From contig CM060732.1 in the NCBI GenBank assembly GCA_030704615.1, forward strand, positions 52,495,053-52,559,052: a stretch of DNA of 64,000 bases, read 5' to 3'. Source of the DNA: Takakia lepidozioides. Its lineage: Eukaryota > Streptophyta > Takakiopsida > Takakiales > Takakiaceae. Position 1 is the stretch's first letter. Each line of letters begins with the position of its first letter. The notes under the pieces were generated by a model, which had not been told where the DNA came from, made no database searches, and was given only the letters and a program-made list of their open reading frames with translations. Shown in pieces: positions 32,572 through 45,600 of this stretch. The translations under genes and the position numbers were made by a program.

Positions 32572-35500
32572 TCACGTTCGTTCGCTGATGTCGTAGCCTT
32601 TCCAATGTACGAAATACTCAAGACGTTTATACTTGATGCGAGAGTCTAAGACTTCGACGACTTCATACTCAATTTCCTGATTGACTTTGATTGGTGGATG
32701 TGGTACGGAGACTCTCCTTGGAATATTCAATGGATGATACAACTCCAATAATGAAACATTTGAATTCGAAGTCGTTTGTAACATGTGGGTTGTCTCGAGG
32801 TTGATTTAGTTGACTTCGTAGTGTCGTAGCAAAATGTTCGCTCTTCAGTGCTTCCTGAATCTCTTTTATGATCTCTGCATCGTCATAGGTGGACATGGAT
32901 AACATATTCAATTGGAGATTTGCTGGTTTCAAGATAATGGATTTTTGTTGGTCAAAAACCCCTTCTTTTGGCGCAAGATACGATAGTCAAAAAAGAACAT
33001 CTGGTTTTCCTTGAAGATGTCCGGGACGGTAGGTAATAACAAAATCAAACTTTGCTAGTGACATACTCCATCTCACTTGTCGTCGATTCAAAACACGAGC
33101 ACTCATAAAATACTCGAGGTTGTGATTTATTGACTGATCGGTATAGATGACGTACCATCCGTACCTAGAAGTTTATTTCATCTGCTTCAATAGATGACCG
33201 TATTGAGATAGTACCGCGCCAAGTGCAAAGTCCGATGCATCTGCTTCCAAAAAGAATGGTTTAGATGGGTCTGCATGTACCAGTATTGGAGCCGTTGTAA
33301 ATGCTTGCTTCAGCCTTTCAAATGCTTGGTCAGCCTTGTGTCCCATACAAATTTGTCCTTCGCTGTGAGTCATGTCAATGATGCAGCAATTTTGGAATGG
33401 TCCTTGATGAAGATTTTATAGAAATTTGCAAATCCTAAAAAACATTGTACATCTCGGACCAAAGTTGGTTTAATCCACTCGATGATGGTTTGTATTTTCT
33501 TCTGATCCATAAAGACTCATTTGTCGGAAATAATGTAGCCCAAAAATTCGACTTCAGATTAGTGAAAAATATATTTTTCCAATTTGGCGTATAGTTTTTT
33601 TTCCCTCAATTTATCAAGGACAAGGTGTACATGACGACCATGTTCTTCTTCATTCTGTGAAAATATCAAAATGTTGTCAAAATAGATGACTACAAGTCAT
33701 CTAAAAATTCTCAAAATATGTCATTCATCATGTGTTGAAAAATTACCGGAGCATTTGTAAGACCGAAAGACATAACACTGTATTCGAAATGTCCGTACCT
33801 TGTGCGAAAAGCAGGCTTCCATTTGTCTCCTTATTTTATTCGTACAAAGTTGTAAGCTCATCTCAAGTCGATCTTTGTGAAAAAATTTGCTCGTCCAAGT
33901 TGTTCGAGGAGTCCAGAAATCAGCGGTAGTGGGTAACGATTTTTTATAGTGACTTTGTTGAGCCCACGATAGTCCACACACATGGGTAACGATCCGTCCT
34001 TCTTCTGCACAAATAAAATAGGTGCTCCCGCGGATGATTTCGAATGTCGAATGAAATTCTTTAACAAATTTTCATCAATGTATTTGCGTAAAGCAGCCAG
34101 CTCCGTTTATAGTGACTTTGGTGAGCCCACGAGTCCACACACAGGGTAACGATCCGTCCTTCTTCTGCACAATAAAATAGGTGCTCCCGCGGATGATTTC
34201 GAATGTCGAATGAAATTCTTTAAAAATTTTCATCAATGTAGTTGCGTTAAAGCAGCCAGCTCCGTCTGAGATAAATTGTAGATCGGGCCGAATGCTGGTT
34301 GAGCTTTCTGCAACTCAATTGCACAATTATAAGGTCAATCTTCTGGCAACATGTCTGCATTTTTCTTCTCGAAAACATCCTTGAAATCTTGATATTGAGT
34401 GGATAATGTCGAAGTACCTTGGTCTGTTGTGGTTTTGATCGGAGTCGCCTAAAGTGCAAATGTCACGTCTTTCTTCAGAGCTCTTATGAAGGCTCTAGCT
34501 CCAAGAACAGGGGTTTGAATACTTTTGGTACTTTTGCATTTTTGTCTTGCCGAAATTTGTCGTGATCGCCAGTCAATGTCAGGATTATGAAGTACAAACC
34601 AGGGAAGTCCAAGGATTACAGGATTCGTTGGAGACTGGGATGACGTGAAAACAATCTGTGATGCTTGATTTTTAAGCTTCACTTCAGGGGTCGAGTTTCC
34701 GGTCAATATTTCCTGATGCTAACGCGGTCGTCCATCGATGACTTCAATAGGGGCTGAGAATTTTTTCTGAGAATGTTAAAGTTGTGCTTCGCAAAGTTTG
34801 TCAATAAAACACGCTGAAACACCCGCGTCCAAAGTGCTTCTACGGATATATTTCGATTCGCATCTTGATCTTTACTGGAACTGTGAAACAAGGGTACAAC
34901 AACACTTTGAGTTGTGCCTCGAGCTTTAAATCTTCTCTTGTTGGGGCAGTTTTAATTGCTATGTGATCCTCTTCTCCGCAATAAATGCATAATTCATTTG
35001 AGCGTCGTCTTTGTTTTTCTTGTGGCGTCAATAGCTTGAATCAGACAGCATCAATCTGCATATGATCATTACCGGATGTCTGATGGATTGTTGTGTTTGG
35101 TGTCGTAGTAGCAGCGGAATGGTGCGTTGTCGACCATCCAGATCGCTTCTCTTGACGTCTTTCGAACAAACGATTATCGCATACAATGACTTGGGTGATG
35201 AATTTGTTCAGTATACTCAGGTTTGGCATTGTCAGCAACAAATCTTTTACATCCTCTTTTAGGCCACATCGAAACTGACTAATGAAACTCTTCTCATTCC
35301 AGTTGAGGTCGCACGTAAGTGTCAAAATCGCAGCATAAACGGAAGCTGGACGTGCTCGTTGTCGAAGATTTTGCATCTTTGTCTCTGCAACTCTCTCTCT
35401 ATCATTCTCTCCAAACATTGCAGTGAACTCGGACATGAACGCTTCAAAATTGTATAGTAAATGTGAATTTTTCTCTAATAGCGGTGCAAACCAAGATAGG

Positions 35501-35904
35501 GCAGTGCCTGATAGAAGAGTGCCCACAAATCCCACTTGAATACATTCATCAGGGTAGCGTTGTGGATGTAATCGTAGGAACAATCGTACTTGTTGAACAA
35601 AACCGCGAAATCTTGATCTCGTCCCATCAAATTTTTCGGACATACTGACTTTTGGTTCCCTTGTAATCTGTTGAAGATTTGGAGGAACCGTTGCAGTAAG
35701 ATTTGTTGTAGTAGGGACTCGTAAGGTTGAAGATCCATTGTTCAATTCCTTCAACTCTGAAATTTGTTGTTGCAAATTATTGAGAGCGTTGCCAAGATCT
35801 TGAGACTGATCAACTTGTAGTTGGGCAGTAGAGGCACGAGGTCCTTGCATCTGGAGCTGAAGACTCTGCAATGTGACGACCATTTCCACAAATGCGCCTT
35901 CCAT
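32572..35904 (-). pseudogene. Copy A gag-pol: Gag, protease, RT, partial RNase H, chromodomain; integrase core deleted
   Basis: Gag spans 35904-35041 (MEGAFVEMVV start, FVGTLLSGTALSWFAPLLE, QFRCGLKEDVKDLLL). A degenerate knuckle CIYCGEEDHIAIKT has lost its last Cys (near 34980). The protease remnant ends [18 protein letters not shown] retains [12 protein letters not shown] and [19 protein letters not shown], and RNase H begins [16 protein letters not shown]. After about 33173 the frame jumps to a post-RNase H linker and then a chromodomain (YEVVEVLDSR, YFVHWKGYD, 32572-32700). The DDE integrase core is therefore missing and the copy cannot be autonomous. Many frame breaks are present. Confidence 0.8.
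33945..34267 (-). repeat. Tandem duplication of ~160 bp in the RT region of copy A
   Basis: Bases 33945-34107 and 34108-34267 are near-identical, head to tail (ttcttctgcaca.ataaaataggtgctcccgcgg and gcagccagctccg in both). The second unit has several small deletions. It duplicates the RT segment around VDYRGLNKV and GAPILF. Confidence 0.9.
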
Positions 35905-35942
35905 CTTAACTAACTAAGGAACAAACTTTAGTCTCGCCAAAC

Positions 35943-36603
35943 TATCAAGGACAAGAACATAACTGAACACAAACAAGAGATCAGATTAGAGGTACAAGAC
36001 TAGACAAGAAGTCAAGGTCGGCGTGGCCGTATGGACGATGAATAAATAAGAGTCAAGACGATCTTTATAACAATGAACAAGAGTACAAGATATTGAAACA
36101 CAACTTGAATACTGGAATGTTGGAAACTAGACTAGAGTACCAGATACTGGAAACTGGGTTAGAGTACTAGGAACTGGACTGGAGTACTAGAAACTGGAAA
36201 CAAGAGTAGCTTGAACTGGTGTCGGCGAGACTGAAGAGTGTCCAGTCTCGCCTCCTATATATACTGGCTACTAAGAAGTCTTCTAAGAAGCATCCCCTAT
36301 GGAGGTTTCTTGATTGAGAAGTTTCCAAGAGTAAACAAAGGTTTCTTGATGGAGAAGCTTCCTTAAAGAAAGCAGGTATCTTGATGGAGAAGTTTCATCT
36401 AAAAGAAGCTTCCTGAGCAGTTTCCCAAGTTACTCTTGGTAATTTGGTAAACTCCCGGTAACATGATAAGTAATGGTAAATCATGGTAGATCATGGTAGA
36501 TCATGGTAAATCACGGTAAGTCGTGGTAACTTTTGGTAACATGACAACTTGGTAATTTTTCATATTTACTCCTGATAAGTTCATCTAGGCTATGTCCGTG
36601 ACA
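35943..36603 (-). repeat. Middle LTR of composite element
   Basis: About 660 bp on the minus strand, starting TGTCACGGACATAGCC at 36603. Contains short direct repeats of about 10 bp (ggtaaatcat/ggtagatcat, 36420-36545) in the U3 side and a TATA-like element, minus-strand ccagtatatatagg, at about 36262-36275. Its right end abuts copy B internal sequence within RNase H with no duplication. Confidence 0.8.
36262..36275 (-). promoter_or_regulatory. TATA-like LTR promoter
   Basis: The same ccagtatatatagg core occurs in the right LTR near 38898-38911, followed in both by gcgagac and agtctcgcc; conservation between LTRs supports promoter function in the ancestral element. Confidence 0.45.
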
Positions 36604-38780
36604 GCGCCAAGTACAAAGTCCGATGCATCTGCTTCCAAAAAGAATGGTTTAGATGGGTCTGCATGTACCAGTATTGGAGCCGTTGTAAATGTCTGCTTCA
36701 GCCTATTAAATGTCTGGTCAGCCTTCTCATCCCATACAAATTTGTCCTTCCATATGAATCATGTCAATGGTGCAAAAATTTTGGAGTAGTCCTTGATGAA
36801 GATTCTATAGAAATTTGCAAATCCCAGAAAACATTGTACATCTCGAACCGAAGTTGGTTTAATCCACTCGATGATGGTTTGTATTTTCTTCTGATCCATA
36901 AAGTCGCCTTTGTCGGAAATAATGTAGCCCAAAAATTCGACCTCAGATTGATGGAAAAGATATTTTTCCAACTTGGCATATAGTCATATTTCTCTTAAAT
37001 TATCAATGACAAGGCGTACATGGCGGTGATGTTCTTCTTCATTCTGTGAAAATATCAAAATGTTGTCCAAATAGATGACTACAAAGTCATCTAAAAATTC
37101 TCGAAATGTGTCATTCATCATATGTTGAAAAATTGCTGGAGCATTTGTAAGACCGAAAGACATAACATTGTATTCAAAATGTCCATACCTTGTTCGAAAA
37201 GTTGTTTTCCATTCGTCTCTTTCTTTTATTCGTACAAGGTTATAAGCTCATCTCAAGTCAATTTTGGTGAAAATCTTCGCTCGTCGAAAAGCCCAGAGCA
37301 GCAACGGATAACGATTCTTAATTGTGACTTTGTTGAGACCGCGATAGTCTACACACATGCGTAATGATCCGTCCTTCTTTTTCACAAACAAGATAGGCGC
37401 CCCCGCAAGTGATTTTGAATGTCGGATGAAGTTCTTCGACAAATTTTCATCAATGTACTCACGTAATGCAGCCAACTCCGTCTGGGATAAGTTATAAATT
37501 GGGCCGAATGGTGATTGGGCTCCTTCTTGTAACTCAATTGCACAGTCATAAGGTCGATGTTCTGACAATATGTCTGCATTTTTCTTCTCAAAGACATCCT
37601 TGAAATCTTGATATTGAATGGGTAATGTTGAAGTACTTTTGTCTATTGTGGTCTTGATCGGAGTCGCGTAAAGTGCAAATGTCGCATCTTTTTTGGTAGC
37701 TCTCATGAAAGTTCTAGCTCCAAGGAATAGGGATTGAATACCTTTGATATTTCTACATTTTTGTCTTGCAGAACTTTTTCGCGATCGCCAATTGATTTTC
37801 AGGATTGTGAAGTACGAACCAGGGAAGTCCAAAGATCATAGGATTCGTTGGAGACTGGATGACGTTGAAAACAATATGTGATGCTTGATCTTCAAGCTTC
37901 ACTTCAAGTGGTCGAGTTTCATGGTTAACATTTCCTGATGCTAACGGTCGTCCAGAGATGACTTCAACGGGGGCCAAGAGTTTCTTCTTTACGAACGTTA
38001 AATTGTGTTGCTTCGCAAAAATTTTGTCAATAAAATATGCTGAAGCCCCTGAGTCTAAAAGTGCTTCTACGAGATATCTTGATTTTGCACTCTGATTTTT
38101 ACCGGAACTGTGAAGCAAGGTGCAAGGTGCAAGGTCTGGAGGTAGAAAGAGACTTTTTTTTTGTGGGGAATTTGTGGTGTCCAGCCGCATGGTCCATACT
38201 GTGACTTAACATCTTCGTTTTCCGACCTCCTCGTATCGAACACTTGAATTGCACCCTGAGCTTTGAATCTTATCTTGTTGGGGCAGTTTAATGCTATGTG
38301 ATCTTCTTCTCCGCCTAAAGACATGATCCATTCAAGGGTCGTCTTTGTTTTCTTTGTGGCATCAATTGCTTGAATCGGACAGCATCAATCTACACAGGAT
38401 CACTACCGGATGTCTGATGGATTTTGTGTTTGGTGCCGTAGTAGCAGCAGCATGGTGCGTCGTCGACCATCCAAATTGCTTCTCTTGACGTCTTTCGAAC
38501 AAATGATTATCGCATGCAATGACTTGGGTGATGAATTTGCTCAGTGTGCTCACGTTTGACATTGTCAGCAACAAATCTTTTACATCCTCTTTTAGCCCAC
38601 ATCGAAACTGATTAATGAGGCTCTTCTCATTCCAGTCGAGGTCGCACGCAAGTTGTCGAAATTCGGCAGCATAAACGGAAGCAGAACATGTTCCTTGTCG
38701 AAGATTTCGCATCTTTGTCTCTGCAACTCTCTCTCTATCATTCTTTCCAAACGACTCGGACATGAATGCTTCAAACTAAA
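36604..38780 (-). pseudogene. Copy B gag-pol remnant: partial Gag, knuckle, protease, RT, start of RNase H
   Basis: Homologous to copy A but starting mid RNase H at 36604 and ending within Gag at 38780, where the sequence jumps into the LTR. RT shows [26 protein letters not shown] and VEFLGYIISDKGDF. The protease has ALLDSGASAYFIDK with an intact DSG, so B keeps the catalytic motif that is hard to see in A. Gag has FRCGLKEDVKDLLL. Lacking integrase and chromodomain, it is inactive. Several frame breaks are present. Confidence 0.8.
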
Positions 38781-39154
38781 TATTCGAAACTGGACTGGAG
38801 TTCCAGATACTGGAAACTGGACTAGAGTACTGGAACTGGAAACAAAAGTTGCTTGAACTTGTGTTGGCGAGACTGAAGAGTGTCCAATCTCGCCTCCTAT
38901 ATATACTGGCTACGAGGAAGTTCCCTAAGAAACTTCCCCAATGGAGGTTTCTTGATGGAGAAGTTTCCTCCAAATGAAGCTTCCTGAGCAGTTTCCCAAG
39001 TTACTCTCGGTAATTTGATAAACTCTCGATAACTTGGTAACTAAGGGTAACTTATGGTAAATCATGGTAGATCACGATAAATCACGGTAACATGATAACT
39101 TGGTAACTTCTGGTATTTACTCCTGGTAAGTTTCTTTGGGCTATGTCCGTGATA
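38781..39154 (-). repeat. Right LTR of composite element (5'-deleted in plus sense)
   Basis: Matches 36120-36603 of the middle LTR (tggaaactggactagagtac, cctcctatatatactggc, ggtaa repeats, ctatgtccgtga) but lacks the first part because of the deletion that joins it to Gag. Confidence 0.8.
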
Positions 39155-39159
39155 GACAC
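39155..39159. repeat. Target site duplication (right) of composite element
   Basis: gacac, matching 32133-32137. Confidence 0.85.
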
Positions 39160-39277
39160 ACTCAAGAACACTTTTACAATCCTCAACGCTTTTCTGGACG
39201 CAAAGAACTATGATATGAACGACGAAATCGAAAGGAAGCGAATTGCGACAATGTCACCCATTTTTACGATCCAGTGA
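39160..39277 (+). pseudogene. Coding-like exon (right part) of the interrupted sequence
   Basis: The frame of 31771-32137 resumes here for about 38 codons (TLKNTFTILNAFLDAKNYDM onward) before a TGA near 39275. Beyond that, other frames are open to about 39443-39684 with Pro-rich content (SPPPVPPYAVPL), so the sequence may have a frame break or a splice site here. Family unknown. Confidence 0.4.
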
Positions 39278-41569
39278 AGCACATATACAACCCAATGGGG
39301 TACATCTCGACATGCAGCTCCTTGGACTTGCAGCTGTCCAACTATACACCCAATATGGCTGTCGGGCCTCACCACCTCCTGTCCCTCCGTATGCCGTTCC
39401 CCTCGCCGATCCCAACACCTATGCATACACCTCCCTTCCATAGGCTATCAGGAAACCACGGCGCCAGCCGGCCCTCCTCTCTGCCTTCAAAGCAACCTGG
39501 GAATAGCATGGGATCATTTGTCGCTGCACTAATGATCTCACCTGTGTATGGATGGACAGACTCCCAGACTACTAGCAGGGACACCGAGCCAACCTCTTCG
39601 GCATCTCCTGAATACGAAAGATCGGAGGTTAATTGGAAACACATCAGGACCTCCTCGGCCACCAGGCTCCATTTCCATAGATAGTCCTCATGCCGCTACT
39701 GTCTTTTCACTCTTCCTGCCTTCTTCCCCCTTCCCTCCCACTCTCTCTATTTGTCCTTCCTCCGGTCTCTTGCTCGGTTTTCCTGTAAGGCCATAGTTTT
39801 GGCAGTTCTCCTTTGTAGGGCCCCCATCATAAGCATTACTTTCTCTTACGGCTTGGGGGCTCCGCCTCAGACATTAGTCAACATTTGGCTGGCTAGTTCA
39901 AAAATGCAGGTAGCAAAATGCACATAGCAAATGCACATAGCAATGAAGCTCTACCCAGAGCTTGCATGACTTGGCTCGATCAAACAAGATGAATCTCAGT
40001 TCTTTTGGTATCAAACATGACCCCGTGTGTTATGCCTTATGGCAGCCTTCGGGCACCCAAGGGTTTTAAATTTTTTCCCTTCCAATAATTATAAATAAAG
40101 CTCCAAAGGGCTTCCTCCCCTTTCTCCTTAATAATTTATTTTTTAAAAAAAAAAACAAAACGATCAGTTTATAATATCTTGTGATATTTAAAAAAAAATC
40201 TTTGTCATATATATAATTTTGAAGTAAGTGTTTTTGCATTTTGAATAACTTAACGCTATATTCTATTCACCTGAATCTTATCCATACCCTCAGGGTGAAT
40301 TCTGACATTGTTGTGTATTTATATATAACCAACAAATAAATATTGCATTTTACCCGGACCCGAGAGTGTAAGTTGAAATAAAATAATATCTATTTACCAG
40401 CCCATTCTCGGATGGAATTTCAAGAGGCCAACTTACCCGGACCCGGAGGGTAAGTTGATAGCCATATGGATCAGACCACCTGATAAGGTAGGATCCCAGA
40501 CCTGGGACATGGCACTTAGTGCTTTGCTACCATCTGGCGGTAATTTTATTTTTTAATCAATTAATTGACATAAGAGGCAGTTTGTTGTTGTGGTTAGCCA
40601 CCTATTCTTGGAATTACCACTTGAAAGTATTGCAGACGGTGGGTGGACTTGTCAAAAAATAACATGTTGTTATTACAATGAAAAGCTCATGGGAAAAAAA
40701 TAGTGTACTGTAAGATGCTATGGAAACAAAACACCTTTGCTCTCCTAGTACTTGATGGTCTAACTTTTTACTTCCGGTCTTTTGGAGGATTCACTCTTGG
40801 GATTTCTCTCTCACATCTCTCTTACGAGAGCTCGCAAATAGAGGGTGAAAAAGTGATCACGTCCTATGTCCGATGGAGAGTTTTTGGAGGTCACTGGTAG
40901 TTTGAACTGTCATGTGCCTTTGGATCTTACCAAAATCCAGCTTCGCCAAATGGAATCACTTGGAGCGTGATTCCATAGACGTAAAAACCTACGGGTTTTT
41001 TCCCTTTGTATTTGTAGGGACCTTATCTGACGGAATATCATGGCTGTTTTCTTAAACTTTTGATGGTGCAAAAATGATTCTAGTACATATGATAGTAAGA
41101 GAGTTTCTAATTAGATAGGTTCACGTTCCAAATTTTTATTTTCTAAGGGCCCGTGCTTGGAGAGCCCACCAAAAGGAGGTGTAGTAAAATGGAACCCTTA
41201 CCCTCCTTATATAGTCTTTGGAGGCGGTGGTGGAGCCTTCTAGAAGGGGGCCCACCGCTGCTTTTGGAAGGTGGGCCCATCCCTTCCTCTATATAAAAAA
41301 CCCGTGTCTACCTCCCATCGACCCCTGCTTCTAAGCGTACCCCCCGACTTCTATGCGTACAGGTGTGTGTAGCCTGTGGAGCCATTTCCCTCCTCTCCAA
41401 GCCTCCTGTCGGCCCCACTGATTGGCTCTTCCCATAGTGTCGGGTTGCCTGACCTTCCACTCTCCCCCCAATTGATCGTGGGTACTATATCCATTACCTC
41501 TACTTCTATTAATTTATTATGTCATGGTTTGCATTTTTTTTTGGGGCCATGCGTTAGTAAGTAGTAAGA
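39278..41569. other. No clear gene
   Basis: 39.3-39.7 kb could be the continuation of the interrupted coding-like sequence. 40.0-40.6 kb is AT-rich with homopolymer runs. 41.2-41.4 kb is GC-rich with a TATA-like ctatataaaaaa at about 41298-41309, which could be a promoter, but no downstream gene outside the MULE is evident. Confidence 0.3.
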
Positions 41570-41578
41570 ATAGATAGT
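41570..41578. repeat. MULE target site duplication, left
   Basis: atagatagt, 9 bp, repeated directly at 57025-57033 outside the right terminal inverted repeat. Nine bases is the usual duplication length of Mutator-like elements. Confidence 0.9.
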
Positions 41579-41675
41579 GGCAAGTAATAGAAGAGGCCCT
41601 GGAGTTTAATGCGCCATCAGCGGGGCTGCCTACGTGGCCCTCCCCTCCCCCCCCCCCGCCTCACCCCCATGGCGG
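41579..41675 (+). repeat. MULE left terminal inverted repeat
   Basis: Begins ggcaagtaatagaagaggcc, runs through gcgccatcagcggggctgcc and a C-run to catggcgg. It matches the reverse complement of 56929-57024 almost base for base, apart from the C-run length and a GC dinucleotide. Weaker GC-rich similarity continues inward to about 41740. Confidence 0.93.
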
Positions 41676-42649
41676 CAACGCCACGGCCCGCAGTCGCCGC
41701 GATTGGGCTTCCTGTCTCCCCCGCCCGGCCTCCGTCCCCGGTGAGGCCGTCACCCACGTAATACATGAAACGGTTTTACTTCAACTGTATTACCACCATG
41801 CATGCATCCATATGTGAAGGTTGTCATACATTCATGCGTCGTCCCACATGTATGCATGTCTGCTCATACATGCTCATACATGCATTGTTCATAATTGCAT
41901 ACAGATTAGGACGTGATCGTGCTTTGCGGAAGTGATTGTCAGCTGCTTACAGACACGCTGAAGGCGACGCTTCGTATGCAAGGGAACGTCTCTCCTCAAC
42001 CACGTCGCTTGAACCGTGCCACCGTCTCTATCGATGTCGTAGTGCATGTTCTGGAAACATCATGTGCAGACGTTGTGGCAAGTTCAGTGCCGTGAAAGAT
42101 ATGCCCCGCAGGAAAGCGCTTTCGGAGGAGGTTCTCAGCAGCGTCAGTCTTTCCTGTTTCATGTTTCTCATTTGCTTTGGTTACACACCCTTCGCCCGCT
42201 TTTTTCATGTAAGTAGCGCTTGGATCTTGTGCAACACGATTCGGAAGGAAGTGTACGTATACCGAAACGCCTTCCTTTTCATTTTCTCATGCTCGGGAGC
42301 TTATGTTGATCTGCCTATATCATTCTTATGTTGCAGGTGAAGTTAGAAGGCCTCCATAAATCTGTCTTTAGGGTTCAGAGATTAATGTGAGTTTTGTGGA
42401 TTTTTTTTACGTCGTTGCATTGTGTTCCCATTGGCATTGTGTTACCAATGTCTTGCTCTGCATTCTTCGTGTGCCAAATGCATGGCTTCTTTCGGTTATA
42501 CGAGATGGTGGCGACCAGAATGGAAATGGCTTATACTTCGTTGTGAGGGCCCATGTTAGTACCCATTCGCACTCTCAGTTTGTGCCTTAACATGAACGTC
42601 GGCTTCTTCAGGGCAGGAGTGGTCTACGCTGTCTACCTGTACTTCCAAA

Positions 42650-45600
42650 ATGGTGAAAAAATCCACCATGCTCGAAGCGCGTCGGGTATACCATGAGGAA
42701 TATGATACTGATGAGTGGGAAGCACTGATTTGCGAGGCTCACACGAGGGCAAGGCTTGATGAACCCGGGGATAATAACAGGAAGCCGTTCATATGTATCT
42801 ACTGTAAACAGGTGTATAAAGACAAAAAAAAATTAAACGTTCACAGGATAAATGGGTGTGCTGCTGTTGGGAAGGGTGGGGCTAAACTAAAAATGTACCC
42901 TGTGTTTGAAGCCGGTCAGAGGGCATTGATGGAGACTGTTCTGAAGGACCATGGGCATCTGCCGCGCAAAAACTCGCGGGCGAAGGTGGGCCGGGAGGAC
43001 AGTGGGGGTGAAGACCAATTTCAGCCACAAATGAAGCGGAGGAGGCATTTGCGGCTACCAGCTAAGGACTCCCATGTACCTCTTCAGGCGGGGGACTTGG
43101 CAATGGACGAGGAAACTACCATGCTACCAGACCCACCAACGAGGACACATACAGAGGCACCAACTCTGGATCAGTTGATCAAGTCTGCTTTGCTTCAATC
43201 CACGACTAGAGAAGAGGCCAAACAAGCCTTTGTGGCAGTTTCTCTGATACTGAAATCTGACATTGTCGTGCCCCCCAAACCTGCACCTGTTGCACGCCCA
43301 GGTCTCAGCTACCTCATGGACTACAATTTGTTGCCTGATGGGTTCCCTTCACCTGACAATCCCTGCTTTTTAGAAAGTCTTGCTGCACTTGTGGGGAGCG
43401 CGGAATTTGCTAATAGTATGATGGGTAAAGCGTATGGTCAATGGTTCGTCCGACGCATGGTAATACCTCTTCTAATCCTCTCCTGCACTGACCGCCCTCT
43501 TTTTTCTGTCATACATGTTTTCCCATCTGTGAGCACGCATTTAAGTCGTGGAATGGTCATGTTCTCCTGCATTTGTATTCTAGCATCTATATTGTAAGGT
43601 TGTTCCTCTTGGAAGAACATGTATATGCATGTAGCTGAAGCCCGTGGCGTTCTCTTCACCATGCACATTGGTGTGAGAATATTGTCATTTACAACTCAAG
43701 ATCTGCAGCACCATTGTCTTATATGGATTTGAATTTGAACAGATTGTTTTGCATGGGTTTTGTTTTCATGCATTGTAATGTGTCTGTTTGGATTTCTTTT
43801 CTGTCCATGACCTTCATTATGGGAGGGGTCTATTCTAATGTCAGTACAAATCTGTTTCATGGTGTGGTAGCAGCATGATGCACCACCGCAGGAGGAGGCA
43901 CTTCTTCGCAAGACATTGGCGTGCTTTTCAATACGTCCTGGTTTTACTCCTAACCATGCAGCTCAATACGCTGAGTGCAATGATGTTGTCAAATACCACA
44001 AGTACAGGGCTGCCATCATGGACTGTGACATGAAGGAGGTTGCTGCTCAGGCTGCATTGGAGAGTACAAGAACTCAGTTTTCGGAGGCTGGATTGCATAA
44101 ATGGGACAGACAGGTCAATGACGAAATACATGAGAGTAAATGGGGCTGGTCCCCACTTTTCAAAATTATCAAGGCGGGTGACATCCCAGAGCTCTCAAAT
44201 AATATGTTCACACATTCGCAGGAGGAAGCCCACATGTTCATGGCCATTTTGGCAGGAAGTCGAAACACAACACCACCTCCGAAAACACCGCAGTTCATGC
44301 GGGTGTTGCGTCTCATTTGGATGTGTCACGTTCACAAGACAATTCCCCTGTCCACACCAAGGAACTCTATGTTGCGTGACCTCCTCCACCAACTTCTAGA
44401 CACACCCGAGGGTCACGTGGCCATTACAAATGCAGCCAATAATTTTCTTGAGATTGGATACTTTCTATATGGTTGCATGGCACCATACGAGCAGGCTCGA
44501 AGGGAGGTGCTGGACTCTGTGGCAGACCTTCTGGAGAGACAGAAAGACGACCAAGACCGCGCCATACAGTCGCTGCAGACTTTTATGCAACAAGTCAGAT
44601 GCAGGACTATCCGTGACCTTGCCATTGTTAATCGTACAGCTTTTGAGGTCTTGTGGTGTGGAGGGGGACAATCAGGAATGGGGGTTGATAAAGCCATCCT
44701 TGAATTTACTGAAATGTTGAGGTATCACGAGGACTTGGACATGGGGTGGCTTCCTTGCCCACCAGGTATGTCATTACAATGCTTTTGAATGTCCATGCTG
44801 CAAGATTTCATTGAATTAGAAAATAATATTGTCCACCATGTTCTCATGTGCTGAATCCGTCCTTAACCCGGCCTCATGTGCAACATCTGCTTTGGATGTG
44901 TGCAGGTAGCTTCGACTATGGTGAATCCCCGGTGTTGCAAGCTTTGAAAAATTTGGAACACAGTGTAGATGCTCTCATCACGGCCAGGCAGGGGGTGGCT
45001 GAAGCACGTTTTGCAAAAGCGGGTGGTGATGTTGGCAAGTGGACTGTCATCCACCGACCGCATACACCACCCATCACAGCAAAAACCGCACACCTTGTGG
45101 TTTCCAAAGAGAATGCAAATATCGCAACATTGTGCAATGCTGCTGAGCTTGCCACCAAATCCATGCCGCAGTCAGAAAATGAAGAACATGAGGTGCAGCA
45201 GGCGGCGGAAACAGGTCCTCTCTGTCCCAGGACTGCAGGCATGCCCTAAGAGGGCAATATTGACGACCTTGCATCCACAACCAATGGTGGGAAAGTGATT
45301 GTGTGCCGGTCTGATGATGAGGCATCACGACTTCTGAGCCACCTCCCCGAACACCATGTGCCATCTGCTGAAGTCTGTGCCGACCTTCTTTGTCCGGAAA
45401 CAGGTCCCCTGACTCAACTTGAAATGGACTTGTCTTGCAGTCAGGTATTCCCTGACTTTGGTGGACCGCCTCCCCCTATGGGGTCTTTCACTTCATCACA
45501 TAACTTTGTGAGTCCTCCCTCCAATTCTGTCCGAGATCCCACTGATGAGGGTGTAATTGTGCCTGCAGTAACCAATGTCAGGTCATCCAGAACCCCTCAT

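Larger units (their letters stand above)
32138..39154 (-). mobile_element. Composite of two related chromovirus copies (LTR-internal-LTR-internal-LTR)
   Basis: The plus-strand left end tgtcaaggac and right end tccgtgata (tccgtgaca in the middle LTR) are inverted LTR termini. The block is flanked by a single 5-bp duplication, gacac. Inside are one Ty3/gypsy copy with a chromodomain and no integrase core (A, 32572-35904) and a truncated relative (B, 36604-38780), both minus strand and separated by an LTR ending at 36603. No separate duplication flanks copy A, so simple nesting is not supported; recombination between copies plus deletion is more likely. Confidence 0.8.

Noticed and set aside
32138-36603. 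Copy A as a simple nested insertion in copy B
   Set aside because: The bases flanking copy A (gacac left, gcgcc right) do not match, so there is no target duplication for it alone.
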